Assembly: GCF_024166365.1 (NCBI RefSeq)
Contig: NC_064819.1
Coordinates: 209,027,293-209,091,292, forward strand
Direction of reading: 5' to 3'
Source: Elephas maximus indicus
Taxonomy: Eukaryota; Chordata; Mammalia; Proboscidea; Elephantidae
Length of the DNA: 64,000 bases
The position numbers were made by a program, and so were the translations under genes. Position 1 is the first letter of the stretch; each line of letters begins with the position of its first letter. Shown here in pieces: positions 11,201 to 23,713 of this stretch. Under the pieces are notes generated by a model. The model was not told the origin of the DNA, ran no database searches, and worked only from the letters and a program-made list of their open reading frames with translations.

Positions 11201-12127
11201 GGGGATAAGAATGGATGGAATGGTTGAATATTTATGAATGAAAATAGGAGTTAACATAAACACTTAGATTATTGTCCACCTGGGCTGTATTCAATAGTAA
11301 AATACTGTGGGTCAACATCTACCTCATCCTGCCTCACATGTAATTCTCACAGTAGTAGCTTCAGAAAATTCAGTTTTGTTTGTGCGTATTGCACTCTGCC
11401 TTCAATCTATAGATCTTATATTCAAAGTGAAACTTCCTTGGCCATTTCCTATCATTTGTATTTACCTGGCTTCCTCTTGGAGGAGGAGAGTCACACATGT
11501 ACCACCTATTTATGCTTGGCTGGTGACAGTGCATGGTGGCTGCAGCACTGGGATCTCTCAGGTGGGAAGGGTCCCCCTTGGGGTGGCCCAGCTGCAAAGG
11601 TGTGACCCAATCAGTGTGTGTTGTGTTCTTGATTTAATAGGGTGTTTTTTTTTTTTTTTTACCTTTACTTAACTAACCTATGGAAGTACGTATATATGTA
11701 GCAACCTAAGGTTTTCCCATGTTGTTAGATGTTCAAAACATTTAAAAATGTGTTGTATTGACCACTATCAGAAATATGCTATTTGCACATACATAAAAGT
11801 TTGTGAATACGGGGAAAGCATTTGGCTCTCTGAGAGTTGTCCTAGTAAGATTTTCTAAGAAATAGGCCAAGCATCTGCAAGGTAGGCATTTTGAGAACAA
11901 AATCCCGAATTATTTGATAATTGACGATTTAAAAGAAGCACTGAGAAAGTCATCGAGGCTTCTTAATCTAACCTTGGTGGCAGGAGGGACAGAACCCAGG
12001 GAAAAATAGAAAATCCAATTCCATACTTGAAATATTCACCCCGTGGAGTGAACTATAGCTGAGTTTGTTCAATATACTTTGTCAGCTGTAAGATACAGAA
12101 ATAGGTTTTTCGTCTTTCTATTGTTTC
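11201..12127. other. Intergenic, no gene seen
   Basis: A pair of overlapping opposite-strand open frames at 11307-11672 is not gene-like. A T run lies at 11645-11660. No repeat recognised. Confidence 0.4.
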
Positions 12128-12320
12128 CCTAGTAGCCTCTGGGTGGTGCAAATGTGCTTGTATGCAAAGGGTTGGAGGTTCGAGTCCACCTAGAGGGACC
12201 TTAGAAGAAAGTCTGGGCGATCTACTTCAGAAGAATCAGTCATTGAAAGCCTATGGATCACAGTGCTACTTTGACACACATGGGGTCGTCATGAGTCAGA
12301 GTCGACTTGGTGGCAACTGA
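12128..12320 (+). repeat. AfroSINE variant with GGTTGGAGGTTCGAGTCC B-box
   Basis: Starts AGTAGCCTCTGGGTGGTGCA, has an intact B-box GGTTCGAGTCC and the CAGTCATTGAAAGCCTATGG body, and ends GAGTCGACTTGGTGGCAACT. Confidence 0.85.
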
Positions 12321-13380
12321 TTTTATTGTTTCTCCAGTGTATTTTTTAGTGTAGATCCTTGACATTATACCCCTAGTGCCTCCCAGTGTCTGGCACTGGC
12401 TAAGGACTTAGTCAGTGCATTCTGTGTTACGCTCTGCATTTGCTGGCCTGTCCAATTCTCACTGAAGTGGTGGGTAACCTGGATCCCAACTGCAATTTGG
12501 TTTCATTTGTTCAGAGCAGAATAAACATCCTTGAACTTTTTCCAGTAAACAGTGGTAAATAATCACTACAGTTGACAGAAGAGGAGGCCTACTTAGTCTT
12601 TGTACAAAGGTGGTTTTCAGGCCCATTGCTGGTTGCAGCACTCTTGCCAGCTTTCCTGAGTAGCAGGCCTGGGCTGGCCAAATGCTGGCTACATCTCCAC
12701 TGGTTCGGTAGGTGGCACTCCTGTTCTCTCTGTGCTGAAGCTGGCGGCAATGCTGAAGCTCCAGGTCTGGGCAGGCAGGAATGCAAATGACTAGCTCAAA
12801 GCAGCCTTTGTGGGCGGCACAAACCCATTATCAGCGTGGCAGCTGCTGCTGTCCGTCCCTGCTTGCAGGCAGTTTCTGAGCTCAGGAAGGGCCTCTGGAA
12901 TCTGTGAGACTGGAGACGTCAAGAAGCTAAGCCACTGGTCTAAAATAAGCAGGTTAGGAGTCAGTTATCAGGTTGCCTGCAGACGCCTCGTGGAGCAGCT
13001 TGGAGGCAGAGACAGCAGGCAGGACCTTCCTAACTCTGCTCCAGAAAATCTTATTGAAACGGCTCACTCTCTAAAGCCCCGTCTTGGAACCAAGTTAATG
13101 AAAATCTAAAATATTTTAAACCTGTGACACAACTGTAGTTGTTACACCTATGTGCTGGCTTCTCCTGGTCAGTTCTGATATCTAATATTCTGTGTTATTG
13201 CTGATATAAGAATGTTAGGCCTTGTCAGATAGTGCCTCTATTTGGGGTACAGGAAGTATGATCACCATAATTACCCTTTGTTTCCTGACAACTCAGTCTC
13301 AACTAACAACGTAGCCTCTCTATCTAATGCAAACTTATCAAATGCTTATACAAAATGATGGGAAACCATAAGCCATTAGG
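12321..13380. other. Intergenic, locally GC-richer, no gene seen
   Basis: Bases 12560-13060 are richer in GC and carry overlapping short open frames on both strands (60-99 codons) with no domain. A short TCTGGCACTGGCTAAGGACT piece near 12390 may be an L2/MIR tail. Confidence 0.4.
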
Positions 13381-13870
13381 ATTTTTTTTCTTCCCATTTT
13401 TAAATGTACAATTAAGTGGCATTAATTTTATTCACAATCTTGTGCAACTATCACCACTATTTATTTCCAAAACTGTTCCATCATCCTAAACAGAAACTCA
13501 ATATCCACTAAGCATGTCTCCCTTTCCCTATCTCTTGGTATCCACTATCTGTCTTTTGTTTCTATGTATTTGCCTGTTTTAGATATTTCACATAAGTTGA
13601 GTTATACAATATTTGTTCTTTTGTGACTGACTTCTCTCACTTAGCATAATGTTTTCAAGGTTCATCCATGTTGTAGCATGTATCAGAATTTAATTTCTCT
13701 TTATGGCTGAATAATATTCCATAGCATGTATGTACCACATTTTGTTTATCCATTTATCTGTTGGTTGTTTCCACCTTTAGGCTATTGTGAATAGTACCGC
13801 AGTGAATATTGGTGTACAAGTATTTGTTTGAGTCCCTGCTTTCAAGTTTTTTGGGCATATACCTAGGAGT
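13381..13870 (-). mobile_element. Old L1, 3' UTR fragment
   Basis: Antisense L1M-type 3' end: TACAATTAAGTGGCATTAAT, CTCTCACTTAGCATAATGTT, CCATTTATCTGTTGGTTG and GGGCATATACCTAGGAGTG in the usual order. Confidence 0.8.
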
Positions 13871-14089
13871 GAAAATTTTGAAGCCATAATATCCTGAAGA
13901 GAAGGAAAAAAGACACCAATGAAGTGGATTTTCAGACTGGTACCCCCTTGAGGCACTAGTAAACATGCAAGCTGTGGCTGGGAGACTGAGAAGCTGAGCA
14001 AAGCTTTCAGCATTTTATGGGGCATGGGGAACAGACATTTGAGTAGAGCTAGCCAATAGTGTAGGGTCATGGTAAGCACTACAGACTTT
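13871..14089. other. Unassigned sequence between L1 pieces
   Basis: Open frames on the minus strand (to 14079) have no recognisable domain. Confidence 0.35.
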
Positions 14090-14940
14090 TAGTGGGACCC
14101 TCAAACAACTACACTGTAGAATATAGACAAATTTTTATAAAAACAGAAATCCAACTTTAAATCACCTCAACTTATAATTGGTTAGGGTAAGTTTTCTCAC
14201 TTTCACTGCCTGCTACAAGCAAAAATAAATACTTTCTTCAGGAAGATAACACTATCCATAGTTTTAAATTAGCTCAAAAAATTTTCACAGAAAGTACCCT
14301 GCACACAAACAAAAATTATCAAGCAAACATCAAGATAAAATTACTATAAACCGGGGGAGGGGGATCTGAAGAGATTCAGATACTGCAATTATTAGGCATG
14401 GACTTCAACTGCAATTAGTATGTTCAAGAAAAAAAATGAGATGGGGAATTGTGCAAGAAAACTGGAAACAATTTTAAAAAATCAAACAGAAAGTATAAAA
14501 CTGGGGAATATAAATTAAGAATCCAACGGATCTATTTAATAATGACTTAGATATAGTTGGAGAGTTCATAGACTGGAAAATGAGTCAGAAGAAAGAATTC
14601 AGACTGAAGCACTGAGTGACATGATGACAGTCAACGTCAACCCTAAAGAAAGTGGGCATTGCGTGGTAGAAAAGTATCAGGATAAATGAGGGCCCAAGGA
14701 AAGAGTCAAGAACAGAGAGTCAAGGTGAAGGAGAGAGATGCGACAGAACCAATATTTGGTGAGATAATGGTCAATAATTATTTTCTAAAAGCACCAAATG
14801 ACATCAAGGCACATACTGAAGAAGTGCTATATAAACTCCAAATAGGTGCAATACAACAGACATCTAGGCACTAGCTAGAAAACTCCTGAAACTGAAGACC
14901 AAAAAATACTTCAAAGTCCCTGGAGGAAAAAAATCACAAC

Positions 14941-15108
14941 TACCTTCAAAGGGGAGCCCTGGTGGATGGCTAAGAGCTTGGCCGCTAACCCAAAGGGCTG
15001 CAGTGTGAATCCACCAGCTGCTTCTTGTAAACACTATGGGGCAGTTCTTTGTCCTATAGAGTCGCTGTGAATTGGAATCAACTTGGTGGCAATGGGTACC
15101 TTCAAAGG
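14941..15108 (+). repeat. AfroSINE with perfect 12-bp target-site duplication
   Basis: SINE at 14953-15096 (GGAGCCCTGGTGGATGGC head, GTCGCTGTGAATTGG and CAACTTGGTGGCAATGGG tail) flanked by identical TACCTTCAAAGG at 14941-14952 and 15097-15108. It is inserted into old L1 sequence. Confidence 0.93.
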
Positions 15109-16093
15109 AGACAAGAAGACTCAAAACTGGCTTCTCAACAGAAACAATGGAAGCCAGAAAGTAATGGAATAGCATCTTCAAAGCACTGAAAGAGAATAAT
15201 TTCCAACCTAGAATTCTCTACCCAGCAAAAAAAAAATTCAGATATGAAGGTGAAATAAAGACATTTTCATAGAAACAAAAAGCTAAAGAATTTATCATCA
15301 GCAGATTCGTACCAAAGGAAATGCTAAAAGGAAATCTTCAGACAGAAGGAAAATGATCCCTGATAGAAGAATTGAGATACAAAAAGGAATGAAGAACAAT
15401 GAAAAGGTTAAATATGAGAATAATTACAAATAAATGTTGAATGTATGAAACCATAAGGATGATGTCTTTTGGTGTTTAAAATATGTGTAAAATTAAAATA
15501 TATGAAAACAGTGAGACAGAAAGTAGAAAGGGATTAGGTAGAATTGAAATGTTCTAAGGCCTGGCTTTGGCCGGGAAGTGGTAAAAGTAATGATATTCTT
15601 TACACTTGAATAAGTCAAGGATGAATGTTGAAATCTCTGTGATAACCACTAAAAGAATAATGGAAGACTGTATAACTAAAAATTGGCAGAGAAGGAAACT
15701 GAATAATCAAAATAATGAAAATTCACAGTCCAAAGAAGATAAAAAAAAAAAATTTTTATAAGAAAGGAAAAAAAAGAAATATAAAAAAAATAGCAAGGTG
15801 GTGTGTTTAATTTTATATACACCAGTCATGACATTAAAAGTAAATGAATCTAAAACTCTAATTTAAAGACAAAAATTATCAGACTGGATGAAAAGAACAA
15901 GTTTTGTTGCAAATTATAAGAATTCGGGAAAGTTGAAAGTAAAAGAATGGAAAAAGAAGAGCTCGTGTATCTATTCTAGTATCAAGCAAAGTAGACTTTA
16001 CGGCAATCAGCATTATTAAAGATAAAAAGATATTTCATAATAATAAAATGGACATCCCAACATGAAGATATATATATTTATATAGTATATAAA

Positions 16094-16314
16094 GGAGCCC
16101 TGGTGGTGCAACAGTTAAGCACTTGGCTGCTACCCAAAAGGTTGATGGTTCAAACTCACCAGCAGTTGGGTGGGAGAAAGACCTGACAATCTGCTCCCGT
16201 AAAGATTAAAAAAAAAAAAAAGATTACAGCCTAGAAAACCCTATGGAGCAGTTCTACTCTGTCACATAGAACTGGTATGAGTTGGAATTGACATGATGGC
16301 GTCTAACAACAATA
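16094..16314 (+). repeat. AfroSINE with internal A run
   Basis: GGAGCCCTGGTGGTGCAACA head, GTTGATGGTTCAAACTC B-box region, a repeated AAAGATTA flanking a 14-A run near 16205, and an RTE-like tail GGCGTCTAACAACAATAA. Confidence 0.88.
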
Positions 16315-18349
16315 ATATATAAGGCAATAATGATACAACATAATAGAGAAATATAAAAATCCACCATTAGAGTAGGAGATTTTAACTCACCTCTTGCAGT
16401 AAGTGATAGAACCAGCAACTAAAAAAAAAAAAAATCAGTAAGGATAATGAACAACGTGATTACCAGACTTGACCTGATTGCTATAGAGCTGATTCTCATT
16501 ACTCACAGACTCTGTATTTGTGACCCTAAATCAATACTCACAGTGCTTCGTTCCTGGACACGTGTCGTACAGAACGGTGGAAAACTTGAGTTGCCTAATG
16601 CACACGTTCCCAACTGAGGTTGAACAAGGCTAGATTGGTATTCATTTAATTTAGTGTTCATGGTGACTACCACGAAGCATCAACTGTACATACAACACTG
16701 CACTCAACAAATACACGTGGAACATTTGTGAAAATTGACCGTATGCTGGCCTATAAAGTCTCAACAAATTTCACATGACTGACATTATACTGAGTGTTGT
16801 CCATGATCATAGCAGAATTAAGCTATTAATTAAAAGCTGGAGAATAAACAGAAAATTTTTAAGTGTTTAGAAATTAATCAATATACTTTTAAACTTTTAG
16901 CAAAGTAGAAATCACAATGAAAATTAAAAGAAAGTATTTTAAATGAACGACAATAAATATAATAGGTCAACACTTGTGGGATGCAGTTAATGCCATTCTT
17001 AGTCTTAAATGCATATATTAGAAAAGAAGAAAGGAAGAAGATAAATTATTTTAGTGTCCATTTCAGACTTAAAAAAAAAAAACCCAGCAAATTAAACATC
17101 AAAGAATTAACACAAATTAATGAAATATAAAACAGATGTACAATAGAGAAAATTAAATCATTCCATGAACAATGTAATGTAATTGATAAACTGCATATAC
17201 GACTAATAAAAATAGGGATAAAAGGTATAAGTAACCATTGTTAGTAGTGAAAAACATAAATATTACAGGATTAAAAATGTTTTAAGAGGTTATCAACAAG
17301 GTTGTCTGAATAAACTTGAAAATTTAGATACCATGGATTAATTTCTTAAAGAATATAGCATATAAAAAATGAAAAATCTATTAAAGAAAATGACACAAGA
17401 AAAAACGCAAACTTTATTAAAGAAAATGAAATCCATTATTTAAATCGTCCCCACAAAGAAAAGTCCAGGCCCAAATAGCTTAACCAAAGGATTCTTCCAA
17501 ACACTGGGAAAAGTGAATACTTATCATAAACAAACTCTTTTAAAGAATAGAAAAATAAACATTTCCCAACTCATAATGACAAGAACATTATAAGAAAAAA
17601 AAAATTACAGGCAATCTGTCTCATGAGCATAGATGCTAAATTCCTAAATAAAATATTAGCAAACCAAATCTAATAATGTAGAAAAGGTATTACTTTTTGA
17701 CCAAGTTAGGTTTATTGAAAAAATGTAAAGTTAGCTTAAAGTTTGAAAATAAATCAATGGAATCCACCACTTTAACAGAAGAAATAGTTATGACTGGCTC
17801 AATAAATAAAAAAAATTTTTTTCATAAAATTCACATCTATTCATAATTTTTTTTTTTTATCCTTCGTGAACTAGGACTAGAAGGAAACTTCCTTAATTTG
17901 ATAGAAACCATCTGCAACAGTCCTGCAGCAAACATCATTTTTAATGGTGAAATATTATAATTTTTACCCTGAACTAAGCAAAGAAAGTATCACCACATAT
18001 GTTCAAATTCTATCAGAAGTTCTTACCAGTACAATAATGCAAGAAAAATAGATGAAAAATAGATAAAAAATATACATAATGAGAGGAAAGGGAGAAATAA
18101 ACATCGTTATCTGTAGATCAAATAATTGTATGCTCACAAAATCCAAAAGCATCTACAGATAACTTATTAGGGTTAATTAGTGAATTTGATAAGCTTGCTG
18201 GCTATAAGGTTGATATATTAAAAAAAAATTATATTTCTATATACTAGCAACAAACAACTGGAAAATGAAGCTTAAATAATGATGCCATTTTCAACAGCAT
18301 CACGGAACACCAAATACCTAGGATTAAATCTAATGAAAAATGAGCAAGC

Positions 18350-18560
18350 ATATCCAATTTTATTATTGTGAAATATTCTTTTGTCTTTAATAATGTTTAT
18401 TGCCATACAGTCTGCTTGGCCTGATATTAGATTAGGTACATGAGCTTTGCTTTTTCCATCCATTTACTTTCAACTTTCCTGAATTCTTATAATTTGCAAC
18501 ATGCATTATGTGCAACAAAACTTGTTCTGTTTAATCCAGTCTGATAATTTTTGTATTTTA
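18350..18560 (-). mobile_element. Old L1, ORF2 5' (endonuclease) fragment
   Basis: GCCTGATATTAGATTAGGTA and TTTTTCCATCCATTTACTTT are the antisense of L1 ORF2. The orientation is opposite to the L1 ending at 18345. Confidence 0.55.
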
Positions 18561-18562
18561 AT

Positions 18563-18690
18563 TAGGCTGGTGGTTCGAAGCCACCCAGTGACTCCACAGG
18601 AGAAAGACCTGGCGATCGGCTTCCATGAAGATTACAGCCAAGAAACCCCAAGGGGGCAGTTCTACTCTATCACATGACTCAACAGAACCC
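18563..18690 (+). repeat. AfroSINE, truncated at both ends
   Basis: Begins within the tRNA part (GGCTGGTGGTTCGAAGCCAC), continues GAGAAAGACCTGGCGATCGG and GGCAGTTCTACTCTATCACA; the usual tail is missing. Confidence 0.75.
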
Positions 18691-18782
18691 ATCAGCCACA
18701 TAGACCATGCACCACGCCCCACCCCATCACCTGCACCTGAAGGTACTGTTCCCACTGCCCAGCCGCCCCTGGCTGACCCACT

Positions 18783-18935
18783 GCTTCTGCCCATTTTCTT
18801 TCTGAGTTGTTTTTTTCTTATCGCTTTGTATGATTTCTCTTCATATCCTGGATGCTAATGCTTTGTTATATTTATTGTGACTACCTTTCTGTTGCTTGTC
18901 TTTTAATTTTATTTACGTTGAGTTGTTCTCTCCGC
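18783..18935 (-). mobile_element. Old L1, ORF2 3' fragment
   Basis: GCCCATTTTCTTTCTGAGTT, TATCCTGGATGCTAATGC and TTGCTTGTCTTTTAATTTTA follow the antisense L1 ORF2 end. Confidence 0.6.
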
Positions 18936-20755
18936 TTTAACTTTTGAAGATCATCAGTTCACTTGTATGGCAGGCAATTAATGTTCTAAAAATCTCTCAC
19001 CATTAAACCTAACTCACTTACTCTCCTTCCTTTCGGTGTTGCTTTAAATTATTCCCAGACCAAATTGGAGGACTTCCTGATCCGTTTTCTAATAATGGGC
19101 AAGAGAGCAGCCAGATGGCCCAGCTATGACAGCACAGCTAGTCAATACTGGATATTTTGGGGAGATGAGTTGTATCACAGCAAAAACCCCCCCGCGCATG
19201 GAATGAGTCATGGACGTGACTGATTGGCTGGTAGGATCTGCAGTCAGCTCTGGCTTGCTACCTTCTGACTCACTGATTAGAGCATAAATGGATTGCCCAC
19301 TATTTCTCTTTGGCTTTTAGTTTAGGGAAATTTTTTTTATTGTGGTAAAATATATATAACAAAGCATTTTAACCCTTTTTAAGTGTACAGTTCAGGGTCA
19401 TTAACTGCATTCACCATGTGGTGCAACCATCACACTACCTGGGAAATATTCTTTATGTTCCCGAGCTGCGTATCTGTGTGATGATGGTTTCTCAGAGATA
19501 CAGAAGGCTGCGACTCTGCCTTCAAGGATGGCACTTGTGTTAGAAATAGTGGCTGTCGAACAAGCTCTTCTCTCACTTGGAAAGATTAGAATCAAGTTTG
19601 CCTGTTTGCTACTACTTCTTGTGTTCCCTGCTCCAGCCCTGGCTGGTGTCTGTGAGGATTGGTGTTGAGAATTTTCAAGACATACCCATTGCCTTGCTGG
19701 AGGATGGGAGCTGTGAGTCAGCCGAGGCTGTTGCCTCAGGCTGGTGGTACGTGCAGTTACTTCATGAATAGCTGCAACTAGCTCTGCAGCCTCACCCACT
19801 TTCCTGTTTGTTCAGAAGGCAGATCTTTAGCCAAGAAAGAGGGAGGCCTGACATTGTAAGCACAAGAGGATTAGCTGTGCAAACAAAAGTCTGCAACAAG
19901 ATGTGATCCTATGAAAAATAAAGTAGTCGTATGACTGAAATCACATCTGCAGTGTTTCAGTTTTTCAGTTCCCACCCTCAACAGACACATGCAATGAAGT
20001 TGCACACAGCTACATGTACTTACATATGTTCACATCTGTTTATTATACACAAATACAATCCTGCACAGTTACAAACACTCACATAGAACTAAGTAATATA
20101 TAACACATTTGCAGAAAACTACACACATATACTGACACACATTACACACAAATATGCATGTATATCCTTCCACAGAAGTACACACTCACATAAGCGTACA
20201 TTTGCACACAAATAACCACAACACACACTTTATAAAAGCCCCATTCTCTACCAAAAACCCAGACTTTCCTATTGGAGATCTGGGTATCATTTTAATAAAA
20301 ATGCTTCTAGAGATCTCCTTCCTGGTTTTTAGTTGCTGAGCATTGTGTGGCATGTGAGACAGCTCAGAGTTTTCTTCCCACCTCTGGTACTAGGTTTCTA
20401 GTGCAGGGAGTGGAAGAATCCTTAGGCCTGAGTCAGATGACAAGGCTGCCTGCTCTGAGCCTGAGCAGACAGGGCCAATGTATGGATGTTGCTGAAATGG
20501 CTGGTTTAGCCTTGTAACCACTATCATCCCAGGGGCTAGGACAAAACCTCACACATAGAAAGACCTCAATATTTGTTGAATAAATCCAAGAATCTGTGAT
20601 TTCCCCCTTAATATTTCCTTCACCTAATTAAAAAAAAATTTTTTTTTAATTTCTTTTTTTTATCTGAATAATTTTTCTCCTTTCCCTTGCCTAACTTTTA
20701 ATAGAAGTGCCCAAGGTAACGTGCAGTCTCTTCAGATGCAACCCTACCCTCCCTG
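18936..20755. other. Intergenic, small repeat fragments only
   Basis: Contains an antisense L1 3' end at about 19325-19440 (GTGGTAAAATATATATAACA), a CA-rich low-complexity stretch at 19990-20235, and an L2-like tail at 20515-20590 (CCTCAATATTTGTTGAATAA). Opposed open frames at 19401-19799 have no domain. No gene. Confidence 0.45.
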
Positions 20756-20920
20756 AAAAAAGCCAAACTCATTACCATTGAGTCAATTCTGACTCATAGC
20801 CACCCTGTAGGACAGAGTAGAACTGCCCCATAGGGTTTCCAAGGGGTGCCTGGTGGATTCAAACTGCTGACCTTTTGGCTAGCAGCCATAGCTCTTAACC
20901 ATTACACCACCAGGGTTTCC
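20756..20920 (-). repeat. AfroSINE
   Basis: Antisense full-length copy: ATTGAGTCAATTCTGACTCA, AGAACTGCCCCATAGGGTTT, CTTTTGGCTAGCAGCC and CACCACCAGGGTTTCC at the 5' end. Confidence 0.92.
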
Positions 20921-21024
20921 CAGCCTTACCCAGAGAGTGGAAAATCCTACAAAATTTCATGAATCTCTTGAGGTTTTATTCAGAGACACTGGTACCCTCA
21001 GATATCATCTATTCCAAGAATCTT

Positions 21025-21080
21025 ATTATATATATATATATACATATATATATACATACATATATATATATATATATATG
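21025..21080. repeat. (TA)n / TATACA microsatellite
   Basis: An almost pure TA run with two TACA interruptions, directly followed by a MIR fragment. Confidence 0.9.
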
Positions 21081-21190
21081 AGTGAACCGAGGCCCAGAGA
21101 TGTTAAGCACTTTTTCCAAAGTCACCCAGCTATTTGGCAGCAGAAGAGAGAGTAGGTACTCATTAACCTGAAACCTGGATTAGTGCTATT
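21081..21190 (-). repeat. MIR fragment
   Basis: ACCGAGGCCCAGAGATGTTA, GTCACCCAGCTATTTGGCAG: the antisense central domain of MIR. Confidence 0.7.
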
Positions 21191-22344
21191 CTACACTTCT
21201 CACCTTGGTTAGACTTGAGTGATTTTATTCCAGGGAATAACTCTTTGATGAGACAAGAAAGCTGGACGAATGGAAACAGGGAACCTGAGGTTGAGAAGGG
21301 AAGAGGGTTGATACGTCACGGGGTTGGCAACCACTGTCACAAAACAATATATATATTAATTGCTTAACGAGAAATTAATTTGCTCTGTAAACCTTCAACC
21401 AAAGCACCATAAAAAAAAAAAAGAGATGTGAAGGAAAACAAGTGAGCTGGACATGAATTTCTTTACCCAGAGCATGGCAATAGTCTGACTGTGAGGAACT
21501 CTACTGGTTTGGGTAGAGCTATCATTATATTTCGGTAAATCTGGCCTGTAGTGTCTCACTGGTCAGTATCCCCACTGAACATAAATTTAACCTCATGACT
21601 TTAGGTATGATGAGAGACATCCTGTTGTAGTATTTCTATAAATGTGAACTCTGACTTTCAAATATTCTTAGGATATGGGACCCCTGAATAGAACGTGGCT
21701 TGTTGCATCTGCCTGGTAGCTGTATTACAGCAATCTCAGGCTCACAATGGGGTTTGCTCTAAATTGCCCTAAATTTCACAGAGATGGTAAACCTCAATCT
21801 ACTAGTGCAACAAGACCACAAGCATCTCATCAATTTTGAAGAGTTTGGATTTGTTTTAGAATTTTTCTAGCCAATGCTATGACTTATGGTAGGAGCCATC
21901 TTTCTTGTCATGCATAAACAAGAGTTAGACTTTTTCTTTTGTTTTGTTTTTTACTGCATTTGAATTTCCCTAGAGTTGGTTATTTTTATTTTCCTTATTG
22001 TGCTAAGTTTAGACATCTTATTCTAGACTATGTCTGGCAGATTTACACAGAAACCAGCGTATGTGTGGTGGAATGGTGAAGTGCAATGCATGGAATAACC
22101 TCTTCAAACAACGTGTATGTGTGTTGTTTACTTGTATCTGCATAGTCACGTTTCTTCTATAAATAATTTAATATGCTTCTGTACTCATATGGCAATGAGT
22201 ATAAAATTTGAATACATAATATAAACACTAAAATGGCTATTGTGCTTACTTGAACAACTGCGCCCCCCCACGAGACAAACTAACATAGTGTTAAATAAAC
22301 AAGACGACTAGATTATTTAAAATATACTACGATATGGTGAATGC
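21191..22344. other. Intergenic, nothing recognised
   Basis: AT-rich sequence without long open frames or a repeat I can name. Confidence 0.4.
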
Positions 22345-22498
22345 GGAAACCCTGGTGACAGAGTGGTTAAGCTCTTTGGCTGCTAACCAAAATGCTGGCA
22401 GTTCAACCCACCAGGCACTCCTTGGAGACTCTGTGGGGCAGTTCTACCCAGTCCTATAGGGTTGCTATGGGTTGGAATCGACTCCACAGTAACGGGGT
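22345..22498 (+). repeat. AfroSINE (short form)
   Basis: GGAAACCCTGGTGACAGAGT head, A-box TGGTTAAGCT, GGCTGCTAACC, and tail GGTTGGAATCGACTCCACAG. Confidence 0.92.
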
Positions 22499-23362
22499 AT
22501 AGAGAGTGCTGACAGTGGTTAAATTAGAGTGATGGAATTATGGGTAACTTTTCTTTTTTCTAGATGTTTTATATTGTAATTTTATTATTTTTCTACTGAA
22601 AAGAAGGCATGGATTATTTTAAAAGAAAGATAATTGAGAAGAAAGGCAATAAAGCAACAACACTGAAAAACATGTTTGTAAGAATTTTTTTTTTTTAAGA
22701 ATTCCCCAGGCAGAGCTGCGGTGTTGGAGTGTGTTAACATCTTATGGCCCTTGCCCTTTTTGCAGTCCTGCTTTCCCAGAAGGGTCAACTAATTTACGTG
22801 TCTTTTCCTCCTATTGCTGTTAGCAGTGTTAAAGTCTCCTCTTTTTATTTTTCTTCTTATGTGATGACAGATTGAAAGCTTTTCTTTTTCTCCTGCTTTC
22901 CTTCTCTTAACAGAATGTCTTCTTGCTTGGCTTCTATGGTGGCTTTTGTGTTATATGACATTAAGATGTTATCAATGGGCCGTCAGCTCTGAAATAATGA
23001 GTTTTGCACGTAGGTATGTTATAATTACGCCATGAGGTAATTGAATGTTTTTATATACCACTTTAAAAAACTTTCAAAGTTAAAGTGAGGGAGACATTGT
23101 TGTTAGTAGAAATCTTAGGCTCTAAAATTCAGCAGGAAGGACTTGTACTTGGGTTTAGCCAAGCTTGATTGGCGGTGTGATAATCACCCTCTGGCAGCTG
23201 GATGGTAAGCAGAGAAGTCTGGCTTTGCTCTCTTGTTAGCCCTGGATATTCTCTTTCCAGCTCCTCGTGTACATCCTATTCAGAGACCAAAAATTCATCC
23301 AACAACAAAGTTAAACCACAATCTTTGTTAGGCACTTGTGGAAACACCCCAAAAAATAGAGT
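22499..23362. other. Intergenic, nothing recognised
   Basis: Several T-rich tracts and one 67-codon minus-strand frame with no domain; no gene. Confidence 0.4.
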
Positions 23363-23713
23363 AAAAAAACCAAACCTGTTGCCATCGAGTTGACTGAGAC
23401 TCATAGAGGCCCTATATAGACAAAAGAAAAAACTCTAAGCCCATTGCCGTCAAGTTGATTCTGACACATAGTGACCCTATAGGACAGAGTAGAACTGCCC
23501 CATAGAATTTCCAAGGAGCGCCTGGTGGATTTGAACTGCTGAAATTTTGGTTAGCAGCCATAGCACTTTACCACTACACCACCAAGGTTTCCAGAGGCCC
23601 CATAGGATAGGGTAAAACTGCGCTATAGGGTTTTCAAGGAGAAGCTGGTGAATTCAAACCACTGACCTTTTGGTTAGCAGCCAAGCTCTTAACCACTGTG
23701 CCACCAGGGTACC
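23363..23713 (-). repeat. AfroSINE (outer), split by a second AfroSINE
   Basis: The outer copy occupies 23363-23416 and 23593-23713: CCTGTTGCCATCGAGTTGAC on one side and GGATAGGGTAAAACTGCGCT to CACTGTGCCACCAGGG on the other. AGAGGCCCTATA (23405-23416) and AGAGGCCCCATA (23593-23604) are the duplicated target around the inner SINE. Confidence 0.88.
23417..23592 (-). repeat. AfroSINE (inner, inserted into the outer copy)
   Basis: Complete antisense copy from CCATTGCCGTCAAGTTGATT to CACCACCAAGGTTTCC, with 12-bp target duplications (one mismatch) in the flanking SINE. Confidence 0.9.

Larger units (their letters stand above)
14090..18345 (+). mobile_element. Old L1/HAL1-type LINE, heavily decayed
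   Basis: Plus-strand L1 landmarks appear in order: AATGGAAGCCAGAAAGTAAT (15147), AGAATTCTCTACCCAGCA (15211), TTATCAGACTGGATGAAAAG (15877), GTAGACTTTACGGCAATCAG (15989), TGGAGAATAAACAGAAAA (endonuclease/linker), CCAGGCCCAAATAGCTTAAC (17467), CATAGATGCTAAATTCCTAA, and ATACTAGCAACAAACAACTG (RT, 18241). Every frame is full of stops. It is interrupted by AfroSINEs at 14953-15096 and 16094-16314. Confidence 0.8.

Noticed and set aside
12559-13109. GC-richer stretch with several short frames that could suggest an exon or promoter
   Set aside because: No CpG cluster, no splice pattern that gives a longer frame, and frames overlap on both strands.
19401-19799. 132-codon minus-strand frame with an opposed plus-strand frame
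   Set aside because: Starts in an L1 3' end and shows no domain or splice structure.
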